Below are positions 1 through 10,085 of a stretch of DNA of 20,978 nucleotides, piece after piece. The notes beneath the pieces were generated by a model. It did not search any database and was not told the origin of the DNA. It saw only the letters and a list, made by a program, of their open reading frames with translations. The stretch spans positions 65,150-86,127 of the forward strand of contig NWUY0300004576.1 of NCBI GenBank assembly GCA_004151065.3, in the 5' to 3' direction. Made by a program: the position numbers and the translations under genes. The DNA comes from Larix sibirica. Taxonomy: Eukaryota; Streptophyta; Pinopsida; Pinales; Pinaceae. The stretch's first letter is position 1. Every line of letters begins with the position of its first letter.

Positions 1-581
1 TAATTATGTTTACACAATAATAATTTATTAATAGCATTAAGATCATCCAACCTTTTGTATATAGATGTTTATAAAAATTAGCATAAATTTATTTTAAACT
101 AATATTTATTAAGCACAGAGAGGGATCTAAAGGTGTAATTGTGTAATTTTATTTTGATATGTAAAAAAATTAAGATTACAAAATTTACATCTCAAAAATT
201 AGAATAAATTTATGTTGATTTTAATTTTTTATTTGATGAATAAACATAAATTTGTTTTATTATTTTTTATTTTTAATCAATTATGAGTCGAGGTTACATT
301 TTTTTAATTACTTTTTATTTTTAGGAGTAAACGTGACAACATCCCTATACTAGAATTGAGAACACCTAGCTAAAATGCAATTAAAAACAATTTCAATAAA
401 TAACTTAATCATGATTTAATGTAATTTGTAAAGATTTTTCATTTGAATGGTTGAACTTTCCATAAGAAAGCTGGGCCTTTGGGTTTTAATTTGTTTTGAA
501 AATATAACCCTTNGTAAGGTACTCAACATATTTTTCTTCCCATGAAGCAAAACCTCCATTTCGAACCTCAGGTTCCTCTCT

Positions 582-866
582 TTATTCTTTAGTAAACTTG
601 GGCATAACAGGCCTAGAGTGAGGTTGAGATTCCATATTGAATTCAACAGGGTGATTGTGAGGCCCAGTTCTTGAGAAAATATGGCCACTACTATTCTTCC
701 TTTCTCCATGTGGGGTACCATTGCTGCTCCCCTCTCCATTCTTGCTTCCTATCCGTTGAGCTAAGAACTCTTTGGTCTCTTTCTCGGATTGAACAATATT
801 GTGAGAGATGTCTTGCAATCCTTTCATCATGCTTTGAACAAAGAGTTTTAACTCNNTTTGTGTCAT
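582..866 (-). pseudogene. gag-like N-terminal fragment of a retroelement (uncertain)
   Basis: A 94-residue open stretch with protein-like rather than random composition. An amphipathic, charged N-terminal part (QSMMKGLQDISHNIVQSEKE) is followed by a Gly/Ser/Asn/His-rich linker and a segment ending RPVMPKFTKE. This layout resembles the start of plant Ty3/gypsy gag proteins, where a coiled segment and polar linker precede the capsid. After the stop the same strand stays weakly coding-like to about position 440, with further stops. Ambiguous bases at 513 and 856-857 prevent a firm reading. No zinc knuckle or capsid motif is visible, so this is a resemblance and not an identification. Confidence 0.35.
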
Positions 867-1128
867 GTGTATTATTAAGCAAGAAAGTACCCAGTAAGGT
901 GACTTGCGTCAGGTTTTGAAATACCTCATTAAGTCCTAATTTTATCCTATTGGGTATGAAGACGAATAAGGATCCATTGACACTACTCATAGATAAAAAC
1001 AAGGAAAAACATAAATGAGTATACTAGCAAGTTTAAAACACTACTACCAAATTTAAAATAAAAATCATTTAGTTGGAAATATGTACCAAGAGCCTACATG
1101 TAGTTATTAAGTATTTTGGTGCCCTACA

Positions 1129-1500
1129 ATGTACAATGCGGTGAACATGAGAAACCTCCATTATAGTGAAGAGAAGGAGATGCATAAAATATTTCATATC
1201 AAAATACATACAAAGAAGAATAGGGTGGATGATACACTTGAGCCCAGTTCACAAGATAACCTCATAGCGGTGGATTTCACAAGTAAGTGTGAATTTGAAG
1301 TCCATGAGAATCCTCTTCCATAATGACTTGAATGGATCAACAAGGATGCAGAGTTGAGAGTTACCAAACCATTTAAGATCATATTTTCCACTAGTGTTGA
1401 TTTAATTTATGAAATGGAAGTCTATGTGGTACCATTGGATGCATGTGTAGTGTTTGGAAACCCATAAATGTAATTGAGGTGTGTTATGTTCAAAATAATA
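1129..1500 (+). pseudogene. degenerate Ty3/gypsy aspartic protease (retropepsin-like) fragment
   Basis: The translation begins around KIFHIKIHTKK, then VDDTLEPSSQDNLIAVDF, a stop at 1321-1323, and in the same frame WINKDAELRVTKPFKI and EVYVVPLDACVVFGNP. From memory, plant Ty3/gypsy polyproteins have a protease segment of this form, with a DTLFDPGSQ-type active-site loop and a later VPLDICGIVLGSPY-type strand. Here the Asp-Pro-Gly-Ser core reads Glu-Pro-Ser-Ser, so the catalytic aspartate is lost, and at least one stop breaks the frame. No reverse transcriptase follows it. It lies on the strand opposite the gag-like piece at 582-866, so the two probably come from different insertions. Confidence 0.5.
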
Positions 1501-1962
1501 TACAACCAATAACACTTGATTAGGGAAAATAAGTCCTTCAGAATTAATGTGTACAAAAATAAATCCAGATCCTTATAAATCAATCAAATGTACAACTCCT
1601 AATGCCCCAAAAATAAATCAATCAAATAGTTACCTCTGCCTTATTTCACAAAAGTAGGTAAGCTTGATTGTTATCAATTTGAATTGTTTCATAGAGTAGT
1701 CCTGTAACACCCATTATATGACAATGATATCTATGCCTTAAAAGATAGTTGTTAGAAAATGGAAACACTCTTTGATGGGAAAGGAGATCACCATCCACGC
1801 CAATTGCCTACTTTTACAACATTTACTAGCCTATAGTATTAACAAGAATGACATTGCAAATGGATGGGATTTATGTAGTCACATCATCTCATTATTTAAT
1901 ATAAGAAGGAGAAAACTAAAAAGCTAGAAGGAATGTTGTCAAAACCATGAATGTACAAGGAA
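1501..1962. other. AT-rich spacer, no gene seen
   Basis: Between the protease-like relic and the first tandem array no reading frame of convincing composition is visible. The first 60 bases may be a further decayed tail of the retroelement, as the same frame stays weakly protein-like. No RNA gene or clear repeat was found. Confidence 0.5.
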
Positions 1963-2440
1963 TCTGGGCTGAGCATCGATAGAATAACTCAAACGTCAAA
2001 CCTGTATACGATAACCAACATTCATTCCATGTTCCTTGGAGTCTACTTCCACATTTTTATGTTAAGTCACGTTCATGGCATGAATTAATGGATATTCATG
2101 CTATGCTAAGTCCACATACAAGCGATGTGGGTTGAGTGTTGATAGAATAATTCAAGCGTCGAATCTGTATACGTTAACCAAAATTCATTCCACATCTCTT
2201 AGACATTACTTCCACATTTTTATTGTTCAAGTCACATTCATTGTGTGGCTTAAGGGACGTTCATGCTACACTAAGTCCACATACAATCAATGTGGGTTGA
2301 GCATCGGTAGCATAATTCAAATTTCAAATATGTATAGGTTATCTGGAATTTGTTCCACATCTATTAGATGTTACTTAATAGATGTTACTTTCACATTATT
2401 TTTTTGGTTCAATTCATGTCATGGTGTGGCTTAAGGGATG
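1963..2440. repeat. tandem repeat, three copies of a 163-165 bp unit
   Basis: The motif TGTGGGTTGAGCATCGATAG and its variants begin near 1963, 2126 and 2291, giving offsets of 163 and 165 bp. Within each copy the same order of landmarks returns: TTCAAACGTC-like, CTGTATACGTTAACC-like, ATTCATTCCACAT-like, TTACTTCCACATTTTT-like and CTAAGTCCACATACAA-like. The third copy has a local duplication (ATAGATGTTACTT twice near 2361-2387) and runs into the 56-bp field downstream. The 100-residue open frame at 2132-2434 only reflects the repeat and is not proposed as a gene. Confidence 0.85.
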
Positions 2441-2800
2441 TTCAATCCATGTTTCATCCATGTTTTTTCCACGTTTTTTACATGTATTGAAGGATGTTAA
2501 AGCCATGGATGATCCACATTTGTTCCACATTTCCACTGCGTCTTAAGGGATGTTCATGCCATGCTTGTTCCACAGCTGTTCCACGTATTCTCTCTATTTT
2601 TTATGTGGCTTAAGGGATGTTCAAGCCAAATTTAATCCAAATTTGATCTATGTTTCCAATGCGGCATAAGCGATGTTCAAGCAATGATTAATCCGCATTT
2701 GTTCCACATTCAGGACATAGCTTAAGAAACACTCAAGATAGGAATGTTGTATGTTTGTTTCATGTTGCCAATGTTGCTTAAGCGATGTTCAGTCCACACT
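2430..2800. repeat. degenerate minisatellite with 56-bp period
   Basis: The anchor CTTAAGGGATGTTCA, with substitutions, starts at 2430, 2542, 2609, 2665, 2721 and 2777. The steps are 112 (two units), 67, 56, 56 and 56 bp. Between anchors, TTGTTCCACATTT-like and CATGNTTNATCCA-like phrases recur. The same anchor also occurs near 2249 inside the upstream 165-bp array, and 165 is close to three times 55, so the longer unit may be a higher-order form of this one. Confidence 0.75.
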
Positions 2801-3137
2801 TTTCAATAAAAAAGAGTTCAAAACATATGTTAATTTTGAAATTGTTACGACTTCAATAACATCGCTTAAGAAATGCCTATATAATGGCATGGTATTTATG
2901 TTACCATCTACACTAGTCCAACATAAAAAATCGTCGAACAGGCATGGAACGGATACACAAAATATAGTAGTGACAAGTGTACTCATGACAACAACATATG
3001 AAAAATATCCTTAATTATGGTGAAATATTAGAGAAACTAAACCTTGGAAAATAGTTGCATATTTGTGCTACTTATTGAAGGAATGGTAGAATCCATTATC
3101 TTTCCTTCCGACAAAACCATAAATGTATAGCTGAAAT

Positions 3138-3870
3138 CAACATCATAGCTAAATAAAAAACTTAATGCACCATCGTGGATATTCTTAGCTTGCTACAAAT
3201 CCAATAAAAGGGAACATACTAGGGAAGAACACTAACCATGGTGATTGTCAATACAAAATTACCCTCATAGAATCAATTACATCCTTGTGCTTCTATTTGA
3301 ATGAAATCTAGTGACCGTTATGTTTCCTTCTATCACAAGCAAAAGCCCATTATTGACATCAACATCATAACAATAATCTTATTTAGGGTAAAATCACAAT
3401 GTTCCATCAACCTTTCTCATAATTTTTCTTCCCCCTAAAGGAAAGTTATCCTCTGCTAGATTTTTGTATATTAGAAGAATAAGTGTAGAAATGACAACAT
3501 CATATTTGAATACATCTCTTGTTTCATAATTGTCGACTTTGTTATGTTATTCCAAATCCAATAAGTGGGAACACACAAATGCAGAACTTTAACCACTTGA
3601 TTGCTAGGATGAGAAAATCTCTAATCATTGATTTCATACTTGTGCTTGTCCTTAAAGGAAAGCTAGTGACCACAAAATTTCTATATATGAGAAAATCATT
3701 TAGAACCCACAACCACATCATATTAAATAAATCTCTTCTTTCATAATCATGGATCTTCTAAGCTTGTTCTAAGGCCAATAAATGGGCACACACAAAGGTG
3801 AAATATAAGCATGTTGATTGTTATGATGAATCCAACCTAAGAGTATTCTAGTATTCAAAGGAGTCACCCC
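3138..3870. repeat. degenerate tandem repeat of about 220 bp
   Basis: Copies start at a CAACATCATA-like phrase near 3138, 3359 (truncated), 3494 and 3712. Each full copy later carries a CCAATAAGTGGGAACACACAAA-type phrase (shown shortened) and an ATTGATTTCATACTTGTGCTT-type phrase. Offsets are 221, 135 and 218 bp. Divergence is high, so exact copy borders are uncertain. No coding content is supported. Confidence 0.55.
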
Positions 3871-3883
3871 CCAGTGCATGTTC

Positions 3884-6690
3884 TTATATGAACCCATTTA
3901 CGAAAAAAATGAAATAGAAAATTTCATTAAGTATTTGATGGAGGATAACATGATATTGAGGCCTAAAAAATCCCCTTAAATTTTGCAAAAAATTAAGGCC
4001 TCCACCTTTTAAAAATTGAAAAAAAAAATCATTTTTATCTTGCTTGATGGTTTGATGGTTTCCTTTCTTAGGTGTTTGGTTTTCCATGCTTCTTATCATC
4101 AGTTCTTTTATTTTATCTTTGTCATGATAATTTGGTGATGTAAATGTTGTTGAAACAAAATTATTAGTGAAATTACATGCATACATCTACCTTAATGATC
4201 ATGATTTCAATGATTGATTCATTGTGTCATGTAAACTTGTTGTTTCATCACATTTTTAATGGTTGCGTCTTCTGAGTATTTTTCTCTACTTATTAAACTT
4301 TTTTGCATGTTCATTTAGAACTTATTCAAGTTGATTTAATGCTTTAGTTTGCTTAAATTATATTAACATGATGTTTTGACGGTTTCACCAAGGTTTGGTC
4401 TTAGGTGCATTAATGAGTTAGTTGAGCATTTTGGCGAATTGAAAAAAATCAATTAAAAGTCCCATTTTAAAAAATTCAATCCTCGTCTTAAAAGAATACA
4501 TGTTATGGGATGGAACAAAATGGTAGTTTTGAATTTGAGTAATGAATCATATTTTTATGAGCATTAAACTTTCATTAAAAATGATACTATGTTCGTAATT
4601 TTTATACTTTTTGACAAGCTAAAACAATTCAATTCAAGCTTATTCATATGTGACTTAGTATACATCTTAAAGAAACATACTTTAACATTCAGAGGCAAAT
4701 TGATAGTTTTCAATTTGAATAAAGGAATACTTTTTTATTAGTAGTTAAAAGATGATACTTGCATGTGAAATTTTTATCATAGTTGGGCCTAGCAACATAA
4801 AAATTCCTCACAATTTGTTTTCACAAAGATGCATAGAAAAGTGAAAAAAGTGGTAGAATTTGATAGATAGAATAAACTCCAATTGAACAACTGTTATTCA
4901 TCTAACCTTTTCCAATATGTTGGTTGTACAAATATATTACAATAGGTAAAAATCGAGAGCCTCTAAAGGAATTCGAATGGCTCACACGTGGTTGGCTTAT
5001 ATTTGACCAAATTCCCCATCTATGACAAGTGTCAATCTCCAACTCCTAGTAAATGGTCATGAATTGGCTAGGTGTGCCTAGGTAGACCATGAGTGACCAA
5101 AAAAAAACTAGTGAGTGGATTTTAGGAGAAAAGGAAGGAAGAGGTTGAGGAAGAAAAGTGGTAAACTTGCCCAATTCATCCTAACACTCCTTGTTCATCC
5201 TAATCCAAGAGAAAAGAAAAATAAAAGATGGAAATGTGATTTAGCTCATAAAAACAGGGTAAAAGTAAGAAGTGGGTGCTATTGTAGATAAACTATCACA
5301 AGGTGGACAAAATATGCACTAGCAAGCCAACTAACTTAGTCTATACCACTAGGAAGCAATAAAAAACATATACTAAGGTGTAAATGGTTAATTTATTCTA
5401 AAATTTCACTATTGATAAGTGTAATTATTCTTCTTCCTAATGTTAACTTGGGAAAATATTATTTAATAATAAAAATATTAGACACCATTAACTTGAAAAC
5501 AAACATTGATTGTAACATCTATGCTTCATATGAATTAATGGTTTTAAAGTTCAAGAAAGGTATTTGAGAACTTCATCATTGTGCAAGTTTTATTTCTTTA
5601 CTTAAATGTTTAATTATGATGTCAATTTTCACATATAGGTTGATTATGAGAACCTCTTTAGGAAAACCTTCTCGATGCATTAAAAATATTTGAAAGCACT
5701 AAGATGATGGTTTTCTTTATTCTTGAAACCTCAAACAACAAAACCCACAATAAAACTTCAAAAAATTATTGTCCTCTCTTGAAACTTACGTTGTATAAGG
5801 TTGATGATGATTGTTTTCCAAAAATGCTATTAGATTGATAACTTATATTTTCTTAATAACGTGAAACTTGTATATTCCTCGCAACTTTCAAAATCATAAT
5901 AAATGTACCACGTACTCATGTCTCGAGGCTGAATATATGTTCACACTCTACTTGGGTATTGAGAAAGGGTTGCATGTTAGCATTTTCACACTTAAACTAT
6001 CATGCATTTACATTCAGGTGAAGGTGCTTATATGTCAACACATGAAAATATTCTTTTAAAAAAATGTGTTTCATTCATTGTATGTTGTCTTTATACATTA
6101 ATTCATTAATGGTTTTGGATTGCATGAGAGGTTTATGTCCATGAGCAGTTAGAGAAATATGCAATTGGAATGAGATCATTCAATGAAATGAACAAGATCT
6201 TAGGGCGCAGTCCAGAGATTCCATTATTGTGAGGAAAAGTTCATACATTTTCTATGCACTAAAATCATGGAAGGAGATATCATAAGATTGTTGAGATCAT
6301 TCTACCAATATGCAGGAAATGGAAGCTTGAGAAGATCATAGCAGAGAAACTTTGCAAGAAGAACAATTAGAAATGGCCATGATAGCACGAGGGTAGTTTT
6401 ACCAAATTGCAAGAACATATATGTTAGTTCAATAGCGCATCTTAGTTGTAATGGAGTGATTTGGTGGCATAGTGTTTCAGAGCAAGATCAAATCGTAGAT
6501 TGTGCATAAAGGAAGGTTCTGAATACCAAAAGTGGCAGGAATCCTTTTTTGGATGTGATTCTCGGGTTTGTTAAAACATGTTAAAACTAGCATAGATCCA
6601 TCTAAAAGGGATCTACCAAGTACCTAGAGGGATGAAAACTCTCAGAAGTGCCAACTCATTTTTAGACTAGAAATGTTGACGAAGTGATAT
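3884..6690. other. long AT-rich stretch, no supportable gene
   Basis: About 2.8 kb with frequent stops in all frames. Short open frames (3884-4186 minus, 5868-6059 plus) have composition expected of AT-rich noncoding DNA. The part from about 6120 to 6560 is less AT-rich and could be a very old coding relic, but I could not match it to a family with confidence. No RNA gene or LTR pair was recognised. Confidence 0.5.
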
Positions 6691-7705
6691 GTGTAAATGT
6701 TATTTTCACATCCATATCTAAATTGCATTTCACCAAAACTAAATTCCCTAGACAAAAAATTCCAATAAATAACAAACACAATTAAACTACAACCAATAAA
6801 AAACAAGCACAAATCAAATACAACTTTAACAAAAATACATTATAGTTATTTTAATTCTAATCTTATTTCCAACCTTAGCTTGAACTTTCAATGTCTAATT
6901 TCACCAAAAAATTCCCTATACAAAAGATTATAATCAATAGCAAACAAAAATCAAATACAACCAATAAATAACAAACACAAATCAAATACAACCTTAACAA
7001 AGATACATTACATTTATTTTAATTCCAATCTTATTTCCAACTTTCACTTAAACTTTCAATGTCTAACTTATTCCCTGACTAATACCTCTATGTCTAACTT
7101 ATTCCCTAACTAATACCTCTATCATGGTTTTATTAATATCGATATTAATATAATCTATACAATATCATTTTCACATCCATATCTAAATTGCATTTCACCC
7201 AAAAAAAAATCTCTATACAAAAATATTCCAATAAATAACAAACAGAAATAAAAAAACAACCTTAACAAAGATAAGGTAAATTTATTTTTTCAGTTGCTCT
7301 TTCAATGTTTAACCTATTCGTAACTAATACCTTCCAGTAAATAAAAATAACAAACACAAATCAAATACAACTTTATACAAAAATATTCCAATAAATAACA
7401 AACAGAAATAAAAAAGAACAACCTTAACAAAGATAAATTAAATTTATTTGAATTTGAATCTTATTTCCAACTTTCACTTGCTCTTTCAATGTTTAACTTA
7501 TTAGTAACTAATACCTATGTATATTCCAATAAATAACAAACATAAATCAAATACAACTTTAACAAAAATACATTACATTTATTTTAATTAGAATCTTATT
7601 TTTAACTTTCACTTTAGCTTTGAATGTTTAAACTACTCCGTGACTAATATCTCTATCATGATTTTATTAACATCAATATCAATATTATCTATACATTTTT
7701 TCATG
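6690..7705. repeat. degenerate AT-rich repeat cluster, units of about 135-170 bp
   Basis: The phrase TCTTATTTCCAAC or a close variant occurs at 6861, 7029, 7459 and 7594, with a decayed copy near 7290. It is preceded each time by a CAAATACAACNTTAACAAA-like phrase and followed by CTTTCAATGT. A longer-range phrase, TTTTCACATCCATATCTAAA, recurs near 6702 and 7158 and returns in altered form beyond the LINE at about 8196, 8344 and 8468. There is also a local 31-bp duplication (GTCTAACTTATTCCCT at 7061 and 7092). The cluster appears to be one repeat family on both sides of the LINE insertion. Confidence 0.65.
7131..7150. repeat. perfect 20-bp palindrome
   Basis: The first half, TATTAATATC, is followed directly by its reverse complement, GATATTAATA. 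It lies in the repeat cluster where other copies (near 7660) read ATTAACATCAATATCAATAT and are not palindromic. It is probably a chance product of repeat divergence. Confidence 0.8.
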
Positions 7706-8152
7706 TTTTTTTTTCACAAGAAAAAAGGACATACCATTTATATTAAAAATAGTATAGTGAGATACAATGTTCTAGAACCGAGAGATGTCATAAAAAATAT
7801 GAAATACAAACCAAAAACTTCAGGAACAGACATCACAAAGTCACCAAAACATAAGAACAACAAGACCAGTAAATAGTGCAAGTCCAACACTGGACAAAAC
7901 TCCGAAGTAACCAAGACCCCCCACAAAGGCCACAAAAGGAACCACAGAGAACCAGAACAGCCCCAAAGACCGAAATCTGCAAAGGAACTAGACACCTGCA
8001 AGATGAGAAATACCAAGATCATGAAAATAACCAGCCAAACTCAACAACAAAGAAATGCTATAGAGGAATGATCAACAAGGATACCATCACATCATTCTTC
8101 CACAAATATAGTGCCTTTAGGAAAAGATAGAGCTCGTTCAGAGGGATCACCC
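7706..8152 (-). mobile_element. 5'-truncated non-LTR retrotransposon (LINE) 3' end
   Basis: Read on the minus strand, this G/T-rich segment ends in a phrase of the type GTATCTCACTATACT, an AATATAAATGG phrase, CTTTTTTCTTGTG and nine A residues. This is the usual look of a plant L1-type 3' untranslated region with its poly(A) tail. The 7-bp sequence TTTCATG lies immediately outside both ends (7699-7705 and 8153-8159) and fits a short target-site duplication. The insertion splits the surrounding repeat family, whose phrase CATGATTTTATTAACAT occurs on both sides. No reverse-transcriptase coding sequence remains; only the 3' end was inserted, as is common. Caveat: the flanks are themselves repeats, so the matching 7 bases could be inherited rather than duplicated. 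Confidence 0.6.
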
Positions 8153-8700
8153 TTTCATGATTTTATTAACATTATCTATACACTTTCTAATCCAATGTCA
8201 TTTTCACATCTAAATCTAAATTACATTTCACCACCATCAAGTTATTTATGTCCAATGTTAAAAGTTGACAGTCAAAATATCCTTCATAGTAAATGATGAT
8301 AGTTGAACAAAAACATTATCTATTCACTTTCTAATCCATTGTAATTTTCACATCCAAATCTAAATTGCCCTATTTATGTCCAATGTTGAAAGTTTACAGT
8401 CAAAATACCCTTCATAGTAAATGATGACACTTAAAAAAACATTATCTATACATTTTCTAATCCAATGTCATTTTCACATCCAAATCTAAATTGCATTTGA
8501 CCACCGTCAAGTTATTTATGTCCAATGTTGAAAGTTGGCAATCAAAATACCCTTCATAGTAAATGATGACAGTTAAAAAAAATCTATTTATGGAATATTT
8601 TGCATTTCACCACCATCAAGCTATTTATGTCCAATGTTGAAAGTTGGCAATCAAAATACCGTTCATAGTAAATGATGACAGTAAATAAAAATCTATTTAT
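8153..8700. repeat. tandem repeat, four main copies, 109-142 bp spacing
   Basis: The phrase TTTATGTCCAATGTT occurs at 8245, 8373, 8515 and 8624, each followed by AAAGTTGRCARTCAAAATA and CTTCATAGTAAATGATGA. Copies 1-3 also share ACATTATCTATNCA, TTTTCACATCCAAATCTAAA and a CACCACCATCAAG-type phrase. Later copies replace this part with CTATTTATGGAATATTTTG. Copies are much closer to each other than those at 6690-7705, suggesting a more recent local expansion. Confidence 0.85.
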
Positions 8701-8701
8701 G

Positions 8702-8799
8702 GAATATTTTGAGTGTGAAAACAGGGCCAAAGATTATAACTGTCTTTATAGAATATTTTGAGTGTGAAACAAGGGCCAAAAATTCTAACTACCCATTAA
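8702..8799. repeat. 49-bp direct duplication
   Basis: GAATATTTTGAGTGTGAAA starts at 8702 and again at 8751, each followed by an A/C-rich GGGCCAAARATT-type phrase and TAACT. The duplication sits at the downstream edge of the repeat cluster, just before the base composition becomes richer in G+C. Confidence 0.8.
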
Positions 8800-8819
8800 G
8801 AAATACACCTACCACATTC

Positions 8820-9400
8820 AAATACATCCAAATAACAAGTTACTTTGCAAACACCGCCGCTGATTGCGCTGAGTCTAATTCATCCATAATTCCGTTCTTC
8901 AACAATGGCACTTTCACATTTACTTCTGTCATATCACGCGCTTAGACTAAACACCTGGGATCCTCCTAACTGTCTTCTGGGCGTCCCCTTTACGCATGGG
9001 TCAGCTAGGAATATAACAATGGCGGTCCACTCTACAAAACGTAATAATAATTATCTATGAACAGTCCATGTCAAATCGGGAAAAAGCTATTCCAGAGGCT
9101 CCCAACTTTAACTGGAAGGACTGCAGTTCGAATCCTGTCGTTAACGCATAGGTTCGTCGATGAACATTGACATATAACGAATTCAAATAGAAAATGGAGT
9201 TGTTGGAGGCCCAGAGGGTATCTGTTCTTCTGCCGTCCTTGACTTTTACCATCATTCCGAATTCTAGGTACGGAGATTGTCATCATGCACAATCGGCGGG
9301 AACGCGGCGAGAGCTGTTCAACTGCTCTGCTTTAATGCTCTGCAATATCATATGTTCTTGAGGCGTTGGGAGATTGGGAGGGATTAATTGAGAGATTATC
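8820..9400 (+). promoter_or_regulatory. upstream region and probable 5' leader of the SAM-domain gene
   Basis: Composition shifts from AT-rich repeats to a more balanced, CpG-containing sequence up to the gene start. I see no clear TATA box at a convincing position. GGCGGGAA at 9295-9302 (minus-strand TTCCCGCC) resembles an E2F site but is a short match. A small upstream reading frame at 9352-9387 (start ATG, 11 codons, stop TAA) ends 13 bases before the main start codon. The extent of promoter versus transcribed leader cannot be told from sequence alone. Confidence 0.5.
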
Positions 9401-9976
9401 ATGGATTGGTTTGGCTGGCTTTCAGAATCAGACCTGGAACCCTGCCTGGTTTACGAGTATGGCCTTTTGTTTGCCCAGAATGAGCTGGAAACAGAGGATA
9501 TTGCGTCATTCAACCATGAATTCTTGCAGAGCATGGGCATTGGAATCGCAAAGCATAGGCTGGAGATTTTGAAGCTGGCCAAGCGCGAGCGGGGAAAATC
9601 GCCGCCATATGTCCAGAGGCTTTTTGCTTCTTTAAAGAAAACCAAGCGCCGCGTTCGGAGATTCGTTCGCGGTTTTCTCCGCCCGCCGCCGGTGCCGGAG
9701 CCGACTCTCTATGTCTCAGCTTCAAAGGTATTTTGCAGAGGAAATCGTAGCTGTAAGCGCCTGGGTGGATTACCGCCTGCTCTGGCTCTGAAGAATGGAG
9801 AGGCGGTCATTTTCGCGCGCGGGGATACGAAGAAAAAGAAGAGTCCCCTGAGATTGAAAGCCGAGCCGGAGGATTTTCGCGGTTGTACTCCTCGGCATGA
9901 TGATCGAGTTTCGCCTGTTAATAGTGGCGGCATTTGGTCTTGGGCATCCATGTTTGATGATCTCAAACCCACTTAG
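9401..9976 (+). CDS. SAM (sterile alpha motif) domain-containing protein, plant family
   Basis: Intact single-exon gene of 191 residues. Residues 1-62 form a SAM domain: [52 protein letters not shown] and [11 protein letters not shown], including the typical Gly-Ile followed by His-Arg at the end of the fold. Residues about 75-95 are strongly basic ([14 protein letters not shown]), which could bind nucleic acid or act as a nuclear signal. A variable Lys/Arg-rich linker follows, and the protein ends [13 protein letters not shown]. From memory, small plant SAM proteins of unknown function share both the start and this Trp-xx-Met-Phe-xx-(Leu/Met)-Lys-Pro-Thr tail, so the gene looks complete. The start is fixed by an in-frame TGA at 9389-9391. 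SAM domains mediate protein-protein or RNA contacts; the precise role is unknown. It is markedly richer in G+C than its surroundings. Confidence 0.9.
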   Translation: MDWFGWLSESDLEPCLVYEYGLLFAQNELETEDIASFNHEFLQSMGIGIAKHRLEILKLAKRERGKSPPYVQRLFASLKKTKRRVRRFVRGFLRPPPVPEPTLYVSASKVFCRGNRSCKRLGGLPPALALKNGEAVIFARGDTKKKKSPLRLKAEPEDFRGCTPRHDDRVSPVNSGGIWSWASMFDDLKPT

Positions 9977-10085
9977 GGTTCATAATTTTCTTGATAATTT
10001 AGTTCTGGTCTCAAGCCCACTTAGGATTCATAACTTTCTTGATAATTTAGGGCTGGTTTCAAGCCCACTTAGAGTTCATAATTTT
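9962..10085 (+). repeat. 48-bp tandem repeat spanning the SAM gene stop codon
   Basis: Copies begin at 9962, 10010 and 10058 (the last partial). The first copy begins within the final codons of the SAM gene (Leu-Lys-Pro-Thr-stop). The second and third keep CTCAAGCCCACTTAG and TTCAAGCCCACTTAG in the same frame. Each copy continues with a TTCATAATTTTCTTGATAAT-like phrase. Because the unit is 16 codons long, the end of the coding sequence is copied in register into the 3' flank, with extra stops between copies. Confidence 0.92.

Noticed and set aside
2430-2800. Regularly spaced repeats considered as a CRISPR array
   Set aside because: The repeats are degenerate, the intervening parts are also similar to each other, and the context is plant nuclear DNA.
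6120-6400. Weak resemblance to a PPR protein C-terminal segment (GKVHTFSMH)
   Set aside because: Only about nine residues match; the following conserved blocks and the DYW end are absent, and stops interrupt the frame.
7131-7150. Palindrome considered as a regulatory operator or origin
   Set aside because: It sits in a degenerate AT-rich repeat, and the sister copies are not palindromic.
7738-8022. Minus-strand 94-residue open frame rich in Leu, Phe and Trp
   Set aside because: It lies in the 3' untranslated tail of the LINE fragment and has no reverse-transcriptase or zinc-knuckle motif.
9126-9135. tRNA B-box-like GTTCGAATCC upstream of the SAM gene
   Set aside because: The flanking bases do not form a T-arm stem, and no acceptor or anticodon arm could be built around it.
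9510-9972. Antisense open frames over the SAM gene
   Set aside because: They are complements of a real G+C-rich coding sequence and show no domain of their own.
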